The notes under the pieces were generated by a model. That model saw only the letters and a list, made by a program, of their open reading frames with translations, had not been told where the DNA came from and ran no database searches. The translations under genes and the position numbers were made by a program. Shown piece by piece: positions 9,580 to 18,689 of a DNA stretch of 64,000 bases. Each line of letters opens with the position of its first letter. Within the stretch, counting starts at the first letter, position 1. This DNA comes from Devosia sp. 66-22 (lineage in GTDB: Bacteria > Pseudomonadota > Alphaproteobacteria > Rhizobiales > Devosiaceae): the NCBI GenBank assembly GCA_001899065.1, contig MKUZ01000022.1:1-64000 (forward strand). Reading direction: 5' to 3'.

Positions 9580-10354
9580 GTTGGATCGGTGGGTCGACAC
9601 TATTGACAGCCACCGTTCTCAGCGGTTCGCGGGAGACGCGTATGCCAACTGGCACATTCGCGGCGGCCCTGGGAACCCGACCATCGGAACGGAGCAAGGT
9701 TTGGGCAATTTTGTAGAAGCGATTCCACACGCTGCTCAGTGACTGCAACACATACAAAACACTGCGTCAGCAATTGGCTTTCCGGCTGCATCTTGCCTTC
9801 GTAGCGAGGTCCTCCCGCGTGCGTGGTTGAGATATCTATCACAGTATGATATGTTGTTGGCTACAGACCGAGAGCGCGATCACAGTCCATAAGAGCCACG
9901 CAATGACGTCAACGACGGTCACTCCACCTCAGCAGCGTTCTCAAGCCGAAATGGCTTTCCTTGAGGAGCAGTTGGTCGCCCTCGACGAAGTGCGACAAGA
10001 CGGGCACGTCTCTGATATTGCCCCCTTCGTGCACGATGGACTTTGCCGTGCGATGGAACTTGAGAACGTCGCCGATGCACAGACTTGTGATCGAGCGACC
10101 CGATGGACCGATGATTACCGCAAGTTGCCAAAAACGCTTGTCCACTGATCGGTGAACGAGACTAGAACGGTCGACTAGATCAAAGGCGCCGCGTGACATC
10201 GGATGCTTTGGTAGACTCGTACATCACGCACTGATATATCTCTGTGCGCGGACTGAGTGTCCGCGATCAAGGGCGTCTCGACCAAAAGTTTCGAGTTGTC
10301 ATGACCAACGGCCTCCGGCCGGGGGTGGTATTTCTTTTTTTAGGAGACACATGC
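9580..10354. other. Intergenic/decayed stretch before the ABC importer
   Basis: Possible frames at 9846-10148 (plus) and 9909-10199 (minus) are antisense to one another and neither is recognisable. The last 200 bases must hold the promoter of the following importer, but I cannot name -35/-10 boxes with confidence. Confidence 0.35.
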
Positions 10355-11377
10355 ATGAAGCACTTCTGGAAAGGCACGCTCGCTGCGGCGATCATCGGCT
10401 TTGCCGCGGCGAGCATGCCAGTTCAGGCGGCAGACGAGACCGTCTGCGGTACCGACAGGAGTATTGACATTGCGGAGATGAGCTGGCCTTCGGCCGCTGC
10501 ACTTGCGCGTATACACGCTTTCATCCTCGAGAACGGCTACGGCTGCGATGTCGAGGTGGTGTCAGGCGACACCGTCCCCACGTCGTCTTCCATGCTGAGC
10601 CGAGGCTCGCCCGCCATAGCACCCGAGCTTTGGACCAGCTCGATCGAGAAGCAGTGGACGGAAGCTATCAATGAGGGCAAGGTCGTGAAGCTCTCGGACG
10701 CCATCACCGACGGCACGCTCGAGGGCTGGTTTATCCCCCGATATGTGCAGGAGGCGCACCCGGATCTCAAGAGCGTCGCCGATGTGATCGCGCATCCTGA
10801 GCTGTTCCCTGATCCCGAAGATCCTACCGAGGGTCGCCTCTACTCGTGCCCACCGGGCTGGGCTTGCGAAATCTCGACCTCCGCCTTGTTCGAGGCCTAC
10901 GACATGGCCGAGGCCGGCTGGAACCTGTTTTCGCCGGGCTCGGGCGGAGCGCTCGACGCGTCTATAGCGCGAGCCTTCCTTCGAAACGAGCCGATCCTGT
11001 TCTACTACTGGGGGCCGACGTCGATCCTGGGCAAGTACGACGCCGTGCCACTCGACATGGGGCCGGTGGATGCTGAGATCTACGCCTGCAACACGAACCC
11101 GGACTGTGACCAGCCGTCGCGCAAGACAGCTTATCCGTCATCGCCTGCGATCGTGGGTGCAGCCGCCTGGGTTCCGGAGGACGCTCCGGTTGTTGCCGAC
11201 TACTTCGCCAAAGTTGGACTGACCAACGACGAGATCAGCGCGCTGCTGGTCTATGGCGACGAGAACAAGGCAGACGCCGCCGCAACCGCGGAGAACTTCC
11301 TGCGCGAGCGCAAGGACGTTTGGACGACCTGGGTGCCGGACGACGTCGCAGCCAAGGTTGAAGCCAGCCTGGGCTGA
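10355..11377 (+). CDS. proX: Glycine betaine/choline-type ABC substrate-binding protein (ProX-like)
   Basis: This 340-residue OpuAC-type periplasmic protein would bind a quaternary ammonium osmolyte. The ATG at 10355 (MKHFWKGTLAAAIIGFAAA) is chosen because AGGAGA lies at 10342-10347 and a signal peptide of about 24 residues follows (cleavage after PVQA). The mature chain has the family's paired-domain pattern, including SSMLSRGSPAIAPELW and aromatic segments such as FYYWGPTSILGKYDAVPL. Permease and ATPase genes follow. The ligand could be glycine betaine, proline betaine, choline or carnitine. Confidence 0.85.
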   Translation: MKHFWKGTLAAAIIGFAAASMPVQAADETVCGTDRSIDIAEMSWPSAAALARIHAFILENGYGCDVEVVSGDTVPTSSSMLSRGSPAIAPELWTSSIEKQWTEAINEGKVVKLSDAITDGTLEGWFIPRYVQEAHPDLKSVADVIAHPELFPDPEDPTEGRLYSCPPGWACEISTSALFEAYDMAEAGWNLFSPGSGGALDASIARAFLRNEPILFYYWGPTSILGKYDAVPLDMGPVDAEIYACNTNPDCDQPSRKTAYPSSPAIVGAAAWVPEDAPVVADYFAKVGLTNDEISALLVYGDENKADAAATAENFLRERKDVWTTWVPDDVAAKVEASLG

Positions 11378-11461
11378 GCCATGGCGCAAGGGTGGCCGGG
11401 GCTCGGCCACCTAAGCACCGCATTGTCGGCTTGGCACCCGGCAGAGAACTCTGAGGTCAGA

Positions 11462-12334
11462 ATGTTTCCCGAATTTGTCGATACCCGCCCGCTCCGACGC
11501 GCGGTCGACGACGCCCTCAACTGGGTCGTCGCGAACTGGGGGGGCGCTTTCGAAGCAGCCGCCCGCCCGCTGCTTGGACTCCTCAACGCCATCCAATTTG
11601 CACTGCTCGCCACCCCGTGGTGGGTGATCATTGCCCTGGTGACGCTCGCCGCATGGCTGGCCACGCGCCAGTGGAAGCTGCCCGCGATCGTGTTTGCTGC
11701 CCTGATCTTCCTCGGCGTTATGGACCTGTGGGAAGACGCGATGATCACCACGGCGCTCATGATTGCAGCGACCCTTACCGCAATCGTCGTGTCGATTCCG
11801 GTTGGCGTGTGGATGTCGCGGTCGCTGCGCGTCCGCCAGGTGATCACGCCGATCCTCGACCTCATGCAGACGCTGCCCAGCTTCGTCTATCTCATCCCGA
11901 CCGTGATGATTTTCGGTCCCGGCAAGATTCCGGCGCTGCTGGCGACCATTGTCTATGCGGCTCCGCCACTCGTCAGGCTCACGGACCTGGGCTTGCGCTC
12001 TGTCGATCCCGCAGTCATCGAGGCAAGCCGCGCGTTCGGTGCCAATCCGGGCCAGCGTCTTCTCGGCGTTCAGATACCGCTCGCCCTTCCGACCATCCTC
12101 GCCGGCATCAATCAGACGACGATGATGGCCCTCGCCATGGTTGTCATTGCGTCCATGATTGGCGCTGGCGGCCTCGGCTATCAGGTGCTTCAGGGCATCG
12201 GGCGACTTGAGGTAAGCCGCGGATTGTTCGCGGGGCTTGGCATTGTCGTCCTCGCCATCATCTTCGATCGCGTTACTCAGTCCTTCGGCAAACAACTGCA
12301 GGCACGCATCGGCCTGCAGGAGGTACGCATATGA
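11462..12334 (+). CDS. proW: Glycine betaine/proline-type ABC permease (ProW-like)
   Basis: This 290-residue membrane protein has an N-terminal helical lead, then about seven hydrophobic segments. The OpuAB/ProW signature is clear: ATLTAIVVSIPVGVWMS, ILDLMQTLPSFVYLIP, and the ATPase-docking loop EASRAFGANPGQRLLGVQIP. I start it at the ATG at 11462; an in-frame ATG at 11381 would add 27 residues that do not look like the family. Its stop overlaps the ATPase start (ATGA). Confidence 0.88.
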   Translation: MFPEFVDTRPLRRAVDDALNWVVANWGGAFEAAARPLLGLLNAIQFALLATPWWVIIALVTLAAWLATRQWKLPAIVFAALIFLGVMDLWEDAMITTALMIAATLTAIVVSIPVGVWMSRSLRVRQVITPILDLMQTLPSFVYLIPTVMIFGPGKIPALLATIVYAAPPLVRLTDLGLRSVDPAVIEASRAFGANPGQRLLGVQIPLALPTILAGINQTTMMALAMVVIASMIGAGGLGYQVLQGIGRLEVSRGLFAGLGIVVLAIIFDRVTQSFGKQLQARIGLQEVRI

Positions 12335-13416
12335 ACGCTATTCGCTATGATTCCAGCGACGTCGCGATCCGTATGCGCAACGTCACAAAGATCTTCGGCA
12401 AGAACTCGCTCGCTGCGCAAGCGCTTCTCGATGCTGGACGGTCCAAGACGGACGTGCAGGCCGAGACCGGCTGCGTGATAGGTCTCAACGACGTCTCGAT
12501 CGACGTAGCCCCGAGCCAGATCTTCGTCGTCATGGGCCTCAGCGGATCCGGCAAGTCGACACTGATCCGCCACGTCAACAGGCTGATCGAGCCGACATCC
12601 GGCGAAATCCTCGTCGACGGCGCCGATGTTCGACAGATGGCAAATGACGAACTGCGCCATTTCCGTCGGCACAAGGTTGCGATGGTGTTCCAGAAGTTCG
12701 GGCTCCTCCCGCATCGATCGGTCCTCGACAACGTCGCTTACGGACTCGAGGTCCGCGGCGTAGGCCGGCACGCTAGGCTCGAAAAAGCGGCCAAATGGAT
12801 CGAGACGGTTGGGCTCGCGGGGTATGAGAAGTCCCGGCCGCGCGAACTCTCGGGCGGCCAGCAACAGCGCGTAGGCCTTGCCAGGGCACTGGCGCTGGAT
12901 ACTGACATCCTCCTGATGGATGAAGCCTTCTCGGCGCTCGATCCGCTCATCCGCTCGGGCATGCAGGACCAGCTCATTAGCCTTCAGAGGTCATTGAACA
13001 AAACGATCCTGTTCATCACCCATGACTTTGACGAAGCGCTGAAGATCGGCGATCGCGTGGCCGTGCTGCGGGACGGTGTCGTCCAACAGCAGGGGCGGCC
13101 TGAGGAGATTGTCCTCAGGCCGGCAAACGATCACATCGAGCAGTTTGTCCGCGACGTGAACAAAGCCCGCGCGATCCACGTGAGTTCGATCATGGAGCAG
13201 GGGAAGTTCTCCGTCTGCGACGCTGCTGTCCCGCCGACGGCGCGCTGTGATGACGTTCTACCGCTCTTTGCCGCCAACCAGTGGGTCGGCGTGATCGACG
13301 AGTTCGGCCATCAGATCGGACGCGTGACGTCGCAACAGGTCATAGCTGCGCTGGCCCGTCATACTCCCCCGGCTCGCCAGCTCCTCCAAGCAAGCCCGGG
13401 AGAGCAGCATGAATAG
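12331..13416 (+). CDS. proV: Glycine betaine/proline-type ABC ATP-binding protein (ProV-like)
   Basis: This 361-residue ATPase powers the importer. Walker A GLSGSGKST lies at 69-77, the signature LSGGQQQR near 173, Walker B ILLMDEAFSALD near 194, and the H-loop in ITHDFDEAL. As in ProV/OpuAA, an N-terminal extension precedes the Walker A loop and a C-terminal extension resembles CBS domains, which in the family sense ionic strength. It overlaps the permease gene by four bases and the following stress-protein gene by eight. Confidence 0.9.
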   Translation: MNAIRYDSSDVAIRMRNVTKIFGKNSLAAQALLDAGRSKTDVQAETGCVIGLNDVSIDVAPSQIFVVMGLSGSGKSTLIRHVNRLIEPTSGEILVDGADVRQMANDELRHFRRHKVAMVFQKFGLLPHRSVLDNVAYGLEVRGVGRHARLEKAAKWIETVGLAGYEKSRPRELSGGQQQRVGLARALALDTDILLMDEAFSALDPLIRSGMQDQLISLQRSLNKTILFITHDFDEALKIGDRVAVLRDGVVQQQGRPEEIVLRPANDHIEQFVRDVNKARAIHVSSIMEQGKFSVCDAAVPPTARCDDVLPLFAANQWVGVIDEFGHQIGRVTSQQVIAALARHTPPARQLLQASPGEQHE

Positions 13417-14326
13417 AATACTGGCCCTGGTAGATCACTCGGTATACGCGGAAAGTGTCGTGGACCACGCCGCCTGGGTTGCGGGTCTCACAGGCGCGAG
13501 CATCGATGTCGTCCACGTCCTCGATCCCATCGATCCGGCTGCTGTAAACGCCGGCATGGCTGGGCTGGCCGTCGGTGGGCCGGGTATCGTAAGCGGCAGC
13601 GCGAGCTACAGCGAAGCCAGGCTTCAGCAGTTGACCTACCAAGCCCAGCAGCTGGTCGATCGCCTCACAACACGCATAGGGGATGCCGGCGCCGGGGCTG
13701 TCATCGGCCGCGTCATTGTCGGCGAACTTCGCCACTTCGCCGAGGAGAGCCAAAGTGACTTCGATCTGACGGTAGTCGGCAAGCGAGGCGAGACCGCCGA
13801 CTTCGTTGGCCTTCGCCTGGGGTCCAAGCTGCGCAACGTGGTGCACGTCGCCAGCAAGCTCGTCCTGATCGTTCCCCGAGCCTACCGCCCGTTGGCGAGT
13901 TGGCTTCTGGCGGTAGGCAAGGACAACGAAGTCAGTCGCGGCCTCGACGACCTGGTCCAGAGCCGGATGCTCGAAGCCCTTCCGGGAGAGGTCGTCCATG
14001 TCGGTGAACTGACGGAGCTCATTCGCTCAGATCTTGAGAGCATCGGCCTGCGCCTGACCCATGCCGGGCACAGAGTGAGTATCACCGTTCTGGATGGCGA
14101 GCCCGTCAGGGCCGTTGCCGAGCGTCTTGCGACCGCGGAGAGCCAACTGGTTGTGGTCGGGAAGTTTGGCCGGTCGCGCGTACTTCCGATGATCTTTGGC
14201 GATGGTGTCGCCCGCGACCTGACGAAAGTGAATCAGGGACCTGTTCTCGTTCTGCCCGAGGCCGATGGGGAGATCGCCGAACAGCAGCCAGGGGCGACAC
14301 CAGCCTTGGCCGACCAAAATCAGTAG
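13409..14326 (+). CDS. Tandem-domain universal stress protein (UspA family)
   Basis: This 305-residue protein has two Usp folds. The first runs MNRILALVDHSVYAESVVDH to about residue 150 with a DLTVVGKRGE motif; the second, about 155-290, ends with LVVVGKFGRSRVLPMIFGDGV. The G-x2-G-x9-G nucleotide-binding pattern is partial in both. It overlaps the ATPase gene, so it belongs to the same transcript. A stress or regulatory role for osmolyte uptake is inferred from linkage only. Confidence 0.82.
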   Translation: MNRILALVDHSVYAESVVDHAAWVAGLTGASIDVVHVLDPIDPAAVNAGMAGLAVGGPGIVSGSASYSEARLQQLTYQAQQLVDRLTTRIGDAGAGAVIGRVIVGELRHFAEESQSDFDLTVVGKRGETADFVGLRLGSKLRNVVHVASKLVLIVPRAYRPLASWLLAVGKDNEVSRGLDDLVQSRMLEALPGEVVHVGELTELIRSDLESIGLRLTHAGHRVSITVLDGEPVRAVAERLATAESQLVVVGKFGRSRVLPMIFGDGVARDLTKVNQGPVLVLPEADGEIAEQQPGATPALADQNQ

Positions 14327-14335
14327 GTAGCGGCC

Positions 14336-15190
14336 GTGAATCAGAACTATGACGCCAGCGGGAAGGCGGATATGTCGGGCATCTATAATCGAACCGACCC
14401 GGTCCCGTACTTTGAGACTCTCGGTACGCTTGGATACTGCATCCCGCAAGAGGCGAAGGGAACGGTACGTGCGCTCATCAACGCGCTTCGGAAGATCAGG
14501 CGACGCCCCGAGACCAGCCTCCTCGACATCGGATGCTCCTATGGAGTGAACGCCGCGCTGCTGAAATACGATATGACCTTCGAGGACCTGCGCGAGCACT
14601 ACACCTCGATGGCCGACATCCCGCGCGACGGCATGCTGCGCGAGGACGCTCAGTTCTTTTCCGACCCTTATGATCCTGAACTCGAGGTCATCGGCATGGA
14701 CACGGCGCATCGCGCCCTGAGATATGCTATTGACGCCGGCCTTGTTGACGGCGGCACGACCGTCAACCTCGAAGAGGATGACTGCGAGCTGACGCCCGCG
14801 CACCGGAAGCTCCTTTCGCGAGCCGACCTTATTCTATCGACCGGATGCTTTGGCTACGTCACCAATCGCACACTTGATCGTTTGCTCGAGTGCGGTCAGG
14901 ACAATCATCCTTGGATGTGCCACACGGTACTGCGGATGTTCGACTTCACCGATGCGGCAGAGGCGCTGGCCGCCCAGGGATACGTGACAGAAAAGCTGGA
15001 CCGCCTGACGCCGCAGCGTCGGTTCGTCGACGAAAACGAGCGTAAGCAAGTCCTCGCCAATCTCGAAGAGCTTGGCGTCGACAGTGCGGATCTAGAAGCC
15101 GAGGGCTGGTACTATGCCCAGTTGTTCGTTTCCCGACCTGTCCAGGATGCACGCGACATGCCGCTGCCGAGCCTTCTCGCGAACCCGTAG
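14336..15190 (+). CDS. Class I SAM-dependent methyltransferase linked to the osmolyte importer
   Basis: This 284-residue protein has the SAM-binding motif I LLDIGCSYGVNAALL near residue 62 and a Rossmann-like order of strands; ADLILSTGCFGYVTN near 165 fits the motif II/III region. It starts at a GTG nine bases after the Usp stop, so it is co-transcribed with the ProXWV-type importer. The substrate is unknown. Linkage suggests a quaternary amine or a related small metabolite, but nothing in the sequence proves this. Confidence 0.7.
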   Translation: MNQNYDASGKADMSGIYNRTDPVPYFETLGTLGYCIPQEAKGTVRALINALRKIRRRPETSLLDIGCSYGVNAALLKYDMTFEDLREHYTSMADIPRDGMLREDAQFFSDPYDPELEVIGMDTAHRALRYAIDAGLVDGGTTVNLEEDDCELTPAHRKLLSRADLILSTGCFGYVTNRTLDRLLECGQDNHPWMCHTVLRMFDFTDAAEALAAQGYVTEKLDRLTPQRRFVDENERKQVLANLEELGVDSADLEAEGWYYAQLFVSRPVQDARDMPLPSLLANP

Positions 15191-15331
15191 TTACGCCGCC
15201 ATGCGCTCACGTGGGCGACGCTCGGTTGCGACGGTCTAGATTTCTCTCAGCGTCGCTGCCAGCTCGGCAGCCAGTTGCTTTCGCAAACGGCTGCTTTATA
15301 TCATCGGCTGATAAATCCATGTCATCCGCCG

Positions 15332-15775
15332 ATGAAACGCAAACTCGTAGCGCCCGATTTCGCTGAGACCGTCGAAGTACTGGCAACCTTCCGATTCGGG
15401 CTGCGGCGGTTCCTGAACTTCAGCGAAGGTATCGTCGGAGCGGCCGGCATCACATCACAGCAATATCAGGCGCTCCTTGTTCTCATACGCGAACGCGAGA
15501 CGGGAGTTAGTGTTGGGTCGCTCGCCGAGGAGATGATTCTTGTGCCTCATGGTGCCGTGCAACTTGTCAACCGACTGAGCGAGGCTGGCCTGGCCGAGCG
15601 CAAGTCCGATGCTGTCGATGCGCGTGTTTCTCGCGTGCACGCTACGCCTAAGGCCATCCGGCTGATGAAGACACTCGTCAAGGAGCACGCCGCCGGGTTG
15701 AGCGCCCAGGAGCGGTTGCTGCGCAAGAGTTTGGATTCTCTGCGTTGGCTGTTGGTCGACAAGTCATCGCCGTGA
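15332..15775 (+). CDS. MarR-family transcriptional regulator
   Basis: This 147-residue winged-helix regulator has a helical start (FAETVEVLATFRFGLRRFL), the MarR core TSQQYQALLVLIRERETGVS, recognition helix PHGAVQLVNRLSEAGLAERK, and wing SDAVDARVSRVHATPKA. I start at the ATG at 15332; a TTG at 15275 would add a non-family leader. Its stop overlaps the next small gene as GTGA, so the pair is probably coupled. The target is unknown. Confidence 0.8.
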   Translation: MKRKLVAPDFAETVEVLATFRFGLRRFLNFSEGIVGAAGITSQQYQALLVLIRERETGVSVGSLAEEMILVPHGAVQLVNRLSEAGLAERKSDAVDARVSRVHATPKAIRLMKTLVKEHAAGLSAQERLLRKSLDSLRWLLVDKSSP

Positions 15776-15996
15776 AGTCCGAGAGCCAATTCTATTCAGT
15801 GCAACCGCTTCGGCCCACCGGTGAGGATGATGGCGGACTCATATCGACCGATGCATCGTCCGCTCTCAAAGCTGCTGAGAAGGTGTTGGGCGAGGCCGTT
15901 ACCCTACATGGCAATGTTCCCCGCGCCAAAGTGTGGGCGATGAACGACGACTTCTCGACCACCCTAATAACGGTCTACAGCCCATCGACTGCGTGA
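15772..15996 (+). CDS. Small unknown protein coupled to the MarR gene
   Basis: This 74-residue soluble protein (MKSESQFYSVQPLRPTGEDD...) starts at a GTG that overlaps the MarR TGA. It contains no membrane segment and no motif I recognise; a central helix AALKAAEKVLGEAV is flanked by predicted strands. The coupling suggests it works with, or is controlled with, the regulator. It could alternatively be a spurious frame, although composition resembles its neighbours. Confidence 0.5.
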   Translation: MKSESQFYSVQPLRPTGEDDGGLISTDASSALKAAEKVLGEAVTLHGNVPRAKVWAMNDDFSTTLITVYSPSTA

Positions 15997-16516
15997 ACAC
16001 CGAGGCCCGGCCGATGCCGGGTAACCATAGCGTGATCCGTGATCGAAGTGATAGACGGACGTGTCATCGAGTGACATAGTTTGGTGATGGCTGGTCACGT
16101 GCGCGGAGAGACCTCCGCAACCGCCGTATGCCGCGTACAGGCGCTTGGGAGCTCGCGCCGGTCAGCATCTCGGCGGCAGCGCATCAGACAGTCCCTTTAA
16201 GCGCGCTGCCGCCGATCAACGGGGGTCAGAACTGGTTTGATGCCGGCCTTGAAGGGGCACGACTCAGGTGACTACCCACGTAGGATGTCCGGCATTCATG
16301 CCTCGGGCAGGTCGTGTAGCGGTCGGGCCGCCAGCGTGCCGACGCAGTCGGACCATCCAGTGGCGACCCTTTCCTCACTCATGTCCTCTCATACCTTCTG
16401 CGCTCTTTGCTGTTCGAGAAGCCGGAACTGAGGATCGCGATTCACACGCCGGCACGCGGGGCTGATGTTCAGCCCTTTAGCCTTGGCGCTCGGCCTTAAG
16501 TCGCGCGGGAACGACA
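15997..16516. other. Non-coding/decayed stretch next to mobilisation relics
   Basis: No intact gene is recognisable. On the minus strand short frames such as one ending YAPHSDEGFELR (about 16530-16620) look like tails of lost proteins. No inverted repeats or transposase motif stood out. Confidence 0.4.
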
Positions 16517-17085
16517 TCAGGTTGGCAGCGCTATCGCAATTCGAAGCCTTCGTCGGAATGCGGGGCGTAGCGTTCGCGCATCTGCCCGGAGAGTCGCGGC
16601 GGGCTGGCTATCGGTAAACCCATCGGTGTATTTGGCAGTGCCTCGATCATCATTCGTCTTGGCTACGCTGATCTCCCGGCGGGCTCCACGCGGCCGGTTC
16701 TTGAAGAACGGCATCGGTCGGGTGGTGAGGGTGTCGGCATCGATCCGGGACCATACGCAATGGGCGTGACGCCAGCCGTCCTTCTCGTGGAGCACGATCG
16801 CCCGCGGCTGCCCCGCAAGGCCGAGGCTTTGCTCGATCCGGTCCACCGCCTCCTCGAAGGCGGCCTTCGGCAGCCGCGAGGCCTCGGGCGGATTGAGCGA
16901 CAGCAAGAACAGCTACTGGGTGCACCTTGTGCCCAGGCTCACTGCCTCCGCCTCACGGAAGGCACCGGCCAGATCGTCCGCCGCAAAGCCGCACAGTAAA
17001 GCCGCACATGCTCATTGTCGTCGAGCCGCATCAAATGGGCCGCCAGGTTCTGGCCGCTGCCGCGGGCCGAGCCCTTTAGGATCAT
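16517..17085 (-). pseudogene. Plasmid-type relaxase, multiply disrupted and truncated
   Basis: It starts at ATG 17085 (MILKGSARGSGQNLAAHLMR), a typical mobilisation relaxase N-terminus. A frameshift near 17010-17020 moves the reading to CGFAADDLAGAFREAEAVS, a TAG then interrupts near 16920, and after it LSLNPPEASRLPKAAFEEAV and the metal-binding motif HAHCVWSRID follow in frame. Beyond MPFFKNR (about 16690) the family similarity stops. The catalytic Tyr/His core is fragmented, so it is inactive. Its start overlaps the mobC stop, the normal mobC-mobA arrangement. Confidence 0.75.
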
Positions 17086-17465
17086 CGGCCACCCTCCGCC
17101 TGGAGGCCGAGGGCTCGCAGCAGCTCTGCCTCGGTCTCGGGCGTGGTCGGCAGCACCCCGATATGCACCGCCCGCGCGAGCTGGTTCAGATTGCTCGCGA
17201 GGCGTGAGCGGCCGAGCAGGGCCACCGCCTGGGCATGGGCTTCGCGATCGGCAACCGGCAGCCCGCTGCGGCGCGCCCGGCCGAGCACTGGCGTTCCCAG
17301 CACCCGCGACTTGATGTAGGCGCCCAGGGGCAGGCCGGCGGCCTCCCGCTCGAGCCGCTCACGTTCCTCGACCGTCAGCCGCAGTCCGAAGGGCGGTTGC
17401 CGTTTGCGGGGTGTCGGCGAGGGCGATCCTCTCGCAGCGATGCCAAAGTCCTCGCTCAGGGGCAT
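17082..17465 (-). CDS. mobC: MobC-like plasmid mobilisation accessory protein
   Basis: This 127-residue basic protein has a ribbon-helix-helix-like segment (PPFGLRLTVEERERLEREAA, residues 24-43), then the MobC pattern LGAYIKSRVLG and LASNLNQLARAVHIG. In plasmids such proteins help the relaxase open the origin of transfer. The gene appears intact, but its partner relaxase is destroyed, so it has no obvious role now. It marks the right-hand edge of the accessory block. Confidence 0.72.
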   Translation of the reverse strand: MPLSEDFGIAARGSPSPTPRKRQPPFGLRLTVEERERLEREAAGLPLGAYIKSRVLGTPVLGRARRSGLPVADREAHAQAVALLGRSRLASNLNQLARAVHIGVLPTTPETEAELLRALGLQAEGGR

Positions 17466-17613
17466 GGCGGCACCGGAGAGTCCGGGGACTGCTGGCGCTC
17501 AAGGTACTGGCTCCACGCCTCCAAATCTGCCAGAAGCTGGTTCGAAACCGCGCCGTCCAGGCGCGCCAGTCTCCACATTCAAGGCGGGCCTGCGGCCAGG
17601 ACTGCTGCGTCCC

Positions 17614-18669
17614 ATGATCGTTCCATTGGTCAAAGACAAGACGCTGCGGTCCATCGAGGACCTTGTCGCTGCCGGGCTGTTGCCGGCCGCGGCGCTCGCC
17701 GAGCTCGAGCCCGTCGCCGAACAGTTCGCCGTCGGCGTGAGTCCGCCGATGGCCGCTGTCATGCGATCCGGCGACACGGATGGCGCGGTGCGGCGGCAGT
17801 TCGTTCCGGATCGGCGAGAGCTCACCGTCACACCGGCCGAGCGTCACGATCCGATCGGGGATGACGCTCACAGCCCCCTGTTCGGGCTCGTGCACCGCTA
17901 TCCCGATCGCGTCCTGTTCAAGCTGGTCAGCGTCTGCCCGGTCTATTGCCGCTTCTGCTTCCGTCGCGAGATGGTCGGCCCGGAGGGCGATGGCGCCATG
18001 TCCGACGAGGATCTGGCGGCAGCCGCGGCTTACGTGCGCGCGCGCCCGGAAATCCGCGAGGTGATCCTGACCGGCGGCGATCCGCTGATGCTCTCGGCGC
18101 GGCGCGTCCGGACGGTGATGGCCCACCTCGACGCCATTCCGCATCTCGACATTATCCGCTGGCATACCCGCGTTCCCGTGGTGGCGCCCGAACGCCTGAC
18201 GGAAGATCTCGTCGCCGCGGTGTCCCGGTCCGACAAGACGGTGGCGCTCGCCGTGCACTGCAACCATGCCGACGAGCTCACCGGGCCGGCAGAGGCCGGC
18301 CTCAGGGCGCTGCGCCGCGCAGGGGTCATGCTGTTGAGTCAGACAGTTCTGCTCAAGGGGATCAACGACAGCGTGCCGGCGCTCGAAACGCTGATGCGCG
18401 CGTTCCTCAGGCTCGGCGTCCTGCCCTACTATCTCCACCATGGCGACCTCGCCAAAGGGACATCGCATTTCCGCACGACGCTTGCCGAGGGTCTGGACCT
18501 AGTCGAGGCGCTGCGCGGGCGCCTGTCCGGGCTGGCCCAGCCGACCTATGTGCTGGACCTGCCGGGCGGCGCCGGCAAAGTGCCCGTCACCCGGGAGCTG
18601 ATTGCGCAGGGTGGCGCGCGGACCTGGACGGGCGACTGGCACGCCTATCCTCCAGGGGCCGGCAGCTAG
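17614..18669 (+). CDS. KamA/EpmB-type lysine 2,3-aminomutase-like radical SAM enzyme
   Basis: This 351-residue radical SAM protein carries the cluster motif CPVYCRFC (Cys108, 112, 115), the SAM-binding GG loop LTGGDPL, and a PLP-lysine region near the C-terminus (QPTYVLDLPGGAGKVPV). Its length fits EpmB, which makes beta-lysine for elongation factor P, rather than the longer KamA; the lysyl-transferase EpmA is not in this window. I use the ATG at 17614; in-frame codons extend to 17404 but overlap mobC antisense and look unrelated. The product could also be a short KamA homologue. Confidence 0.78.
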   Translation: MIVPLVKDKTLRSIEDLVAAGLLPAAALAELEPVAEQFAVGVSPPMAAVMRSGDTDGAVRRQFVPDRRELTVTPAERHDPIGDDAHSPLFGLVHRYPDRVLFKLVSVCPVYCRFCFRREMVGPEGDGAMSDEDLAAAAAYVRARPEIREVILTGGDPLMLSARRVRTVMAHLDAIPHLDIIRWHTRVPVVAPERLTEDLVAAVSRSDKTVALAVHCNHADELTGPAEAGLRALRRAGVMLLSQTVLLKGINDSVPALETLMRAFLRLGVLPYYLHHGDLAKGTSHFRTTLAEGLDLVEALRGRLSGLAQPTYVLDLPGGAGKVPVTRELIAQGGARTWTGDWHAYPPGAGS

Positions 18670-18689
18670 CACCCCGCGCGCCGTTCACC

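Noticed and set aside
9846..10199. Overlapping frames of about 100 codons on both strands
   Set aside because: They are antisense to each other and neither has recognisable domains; kept as unassigned.
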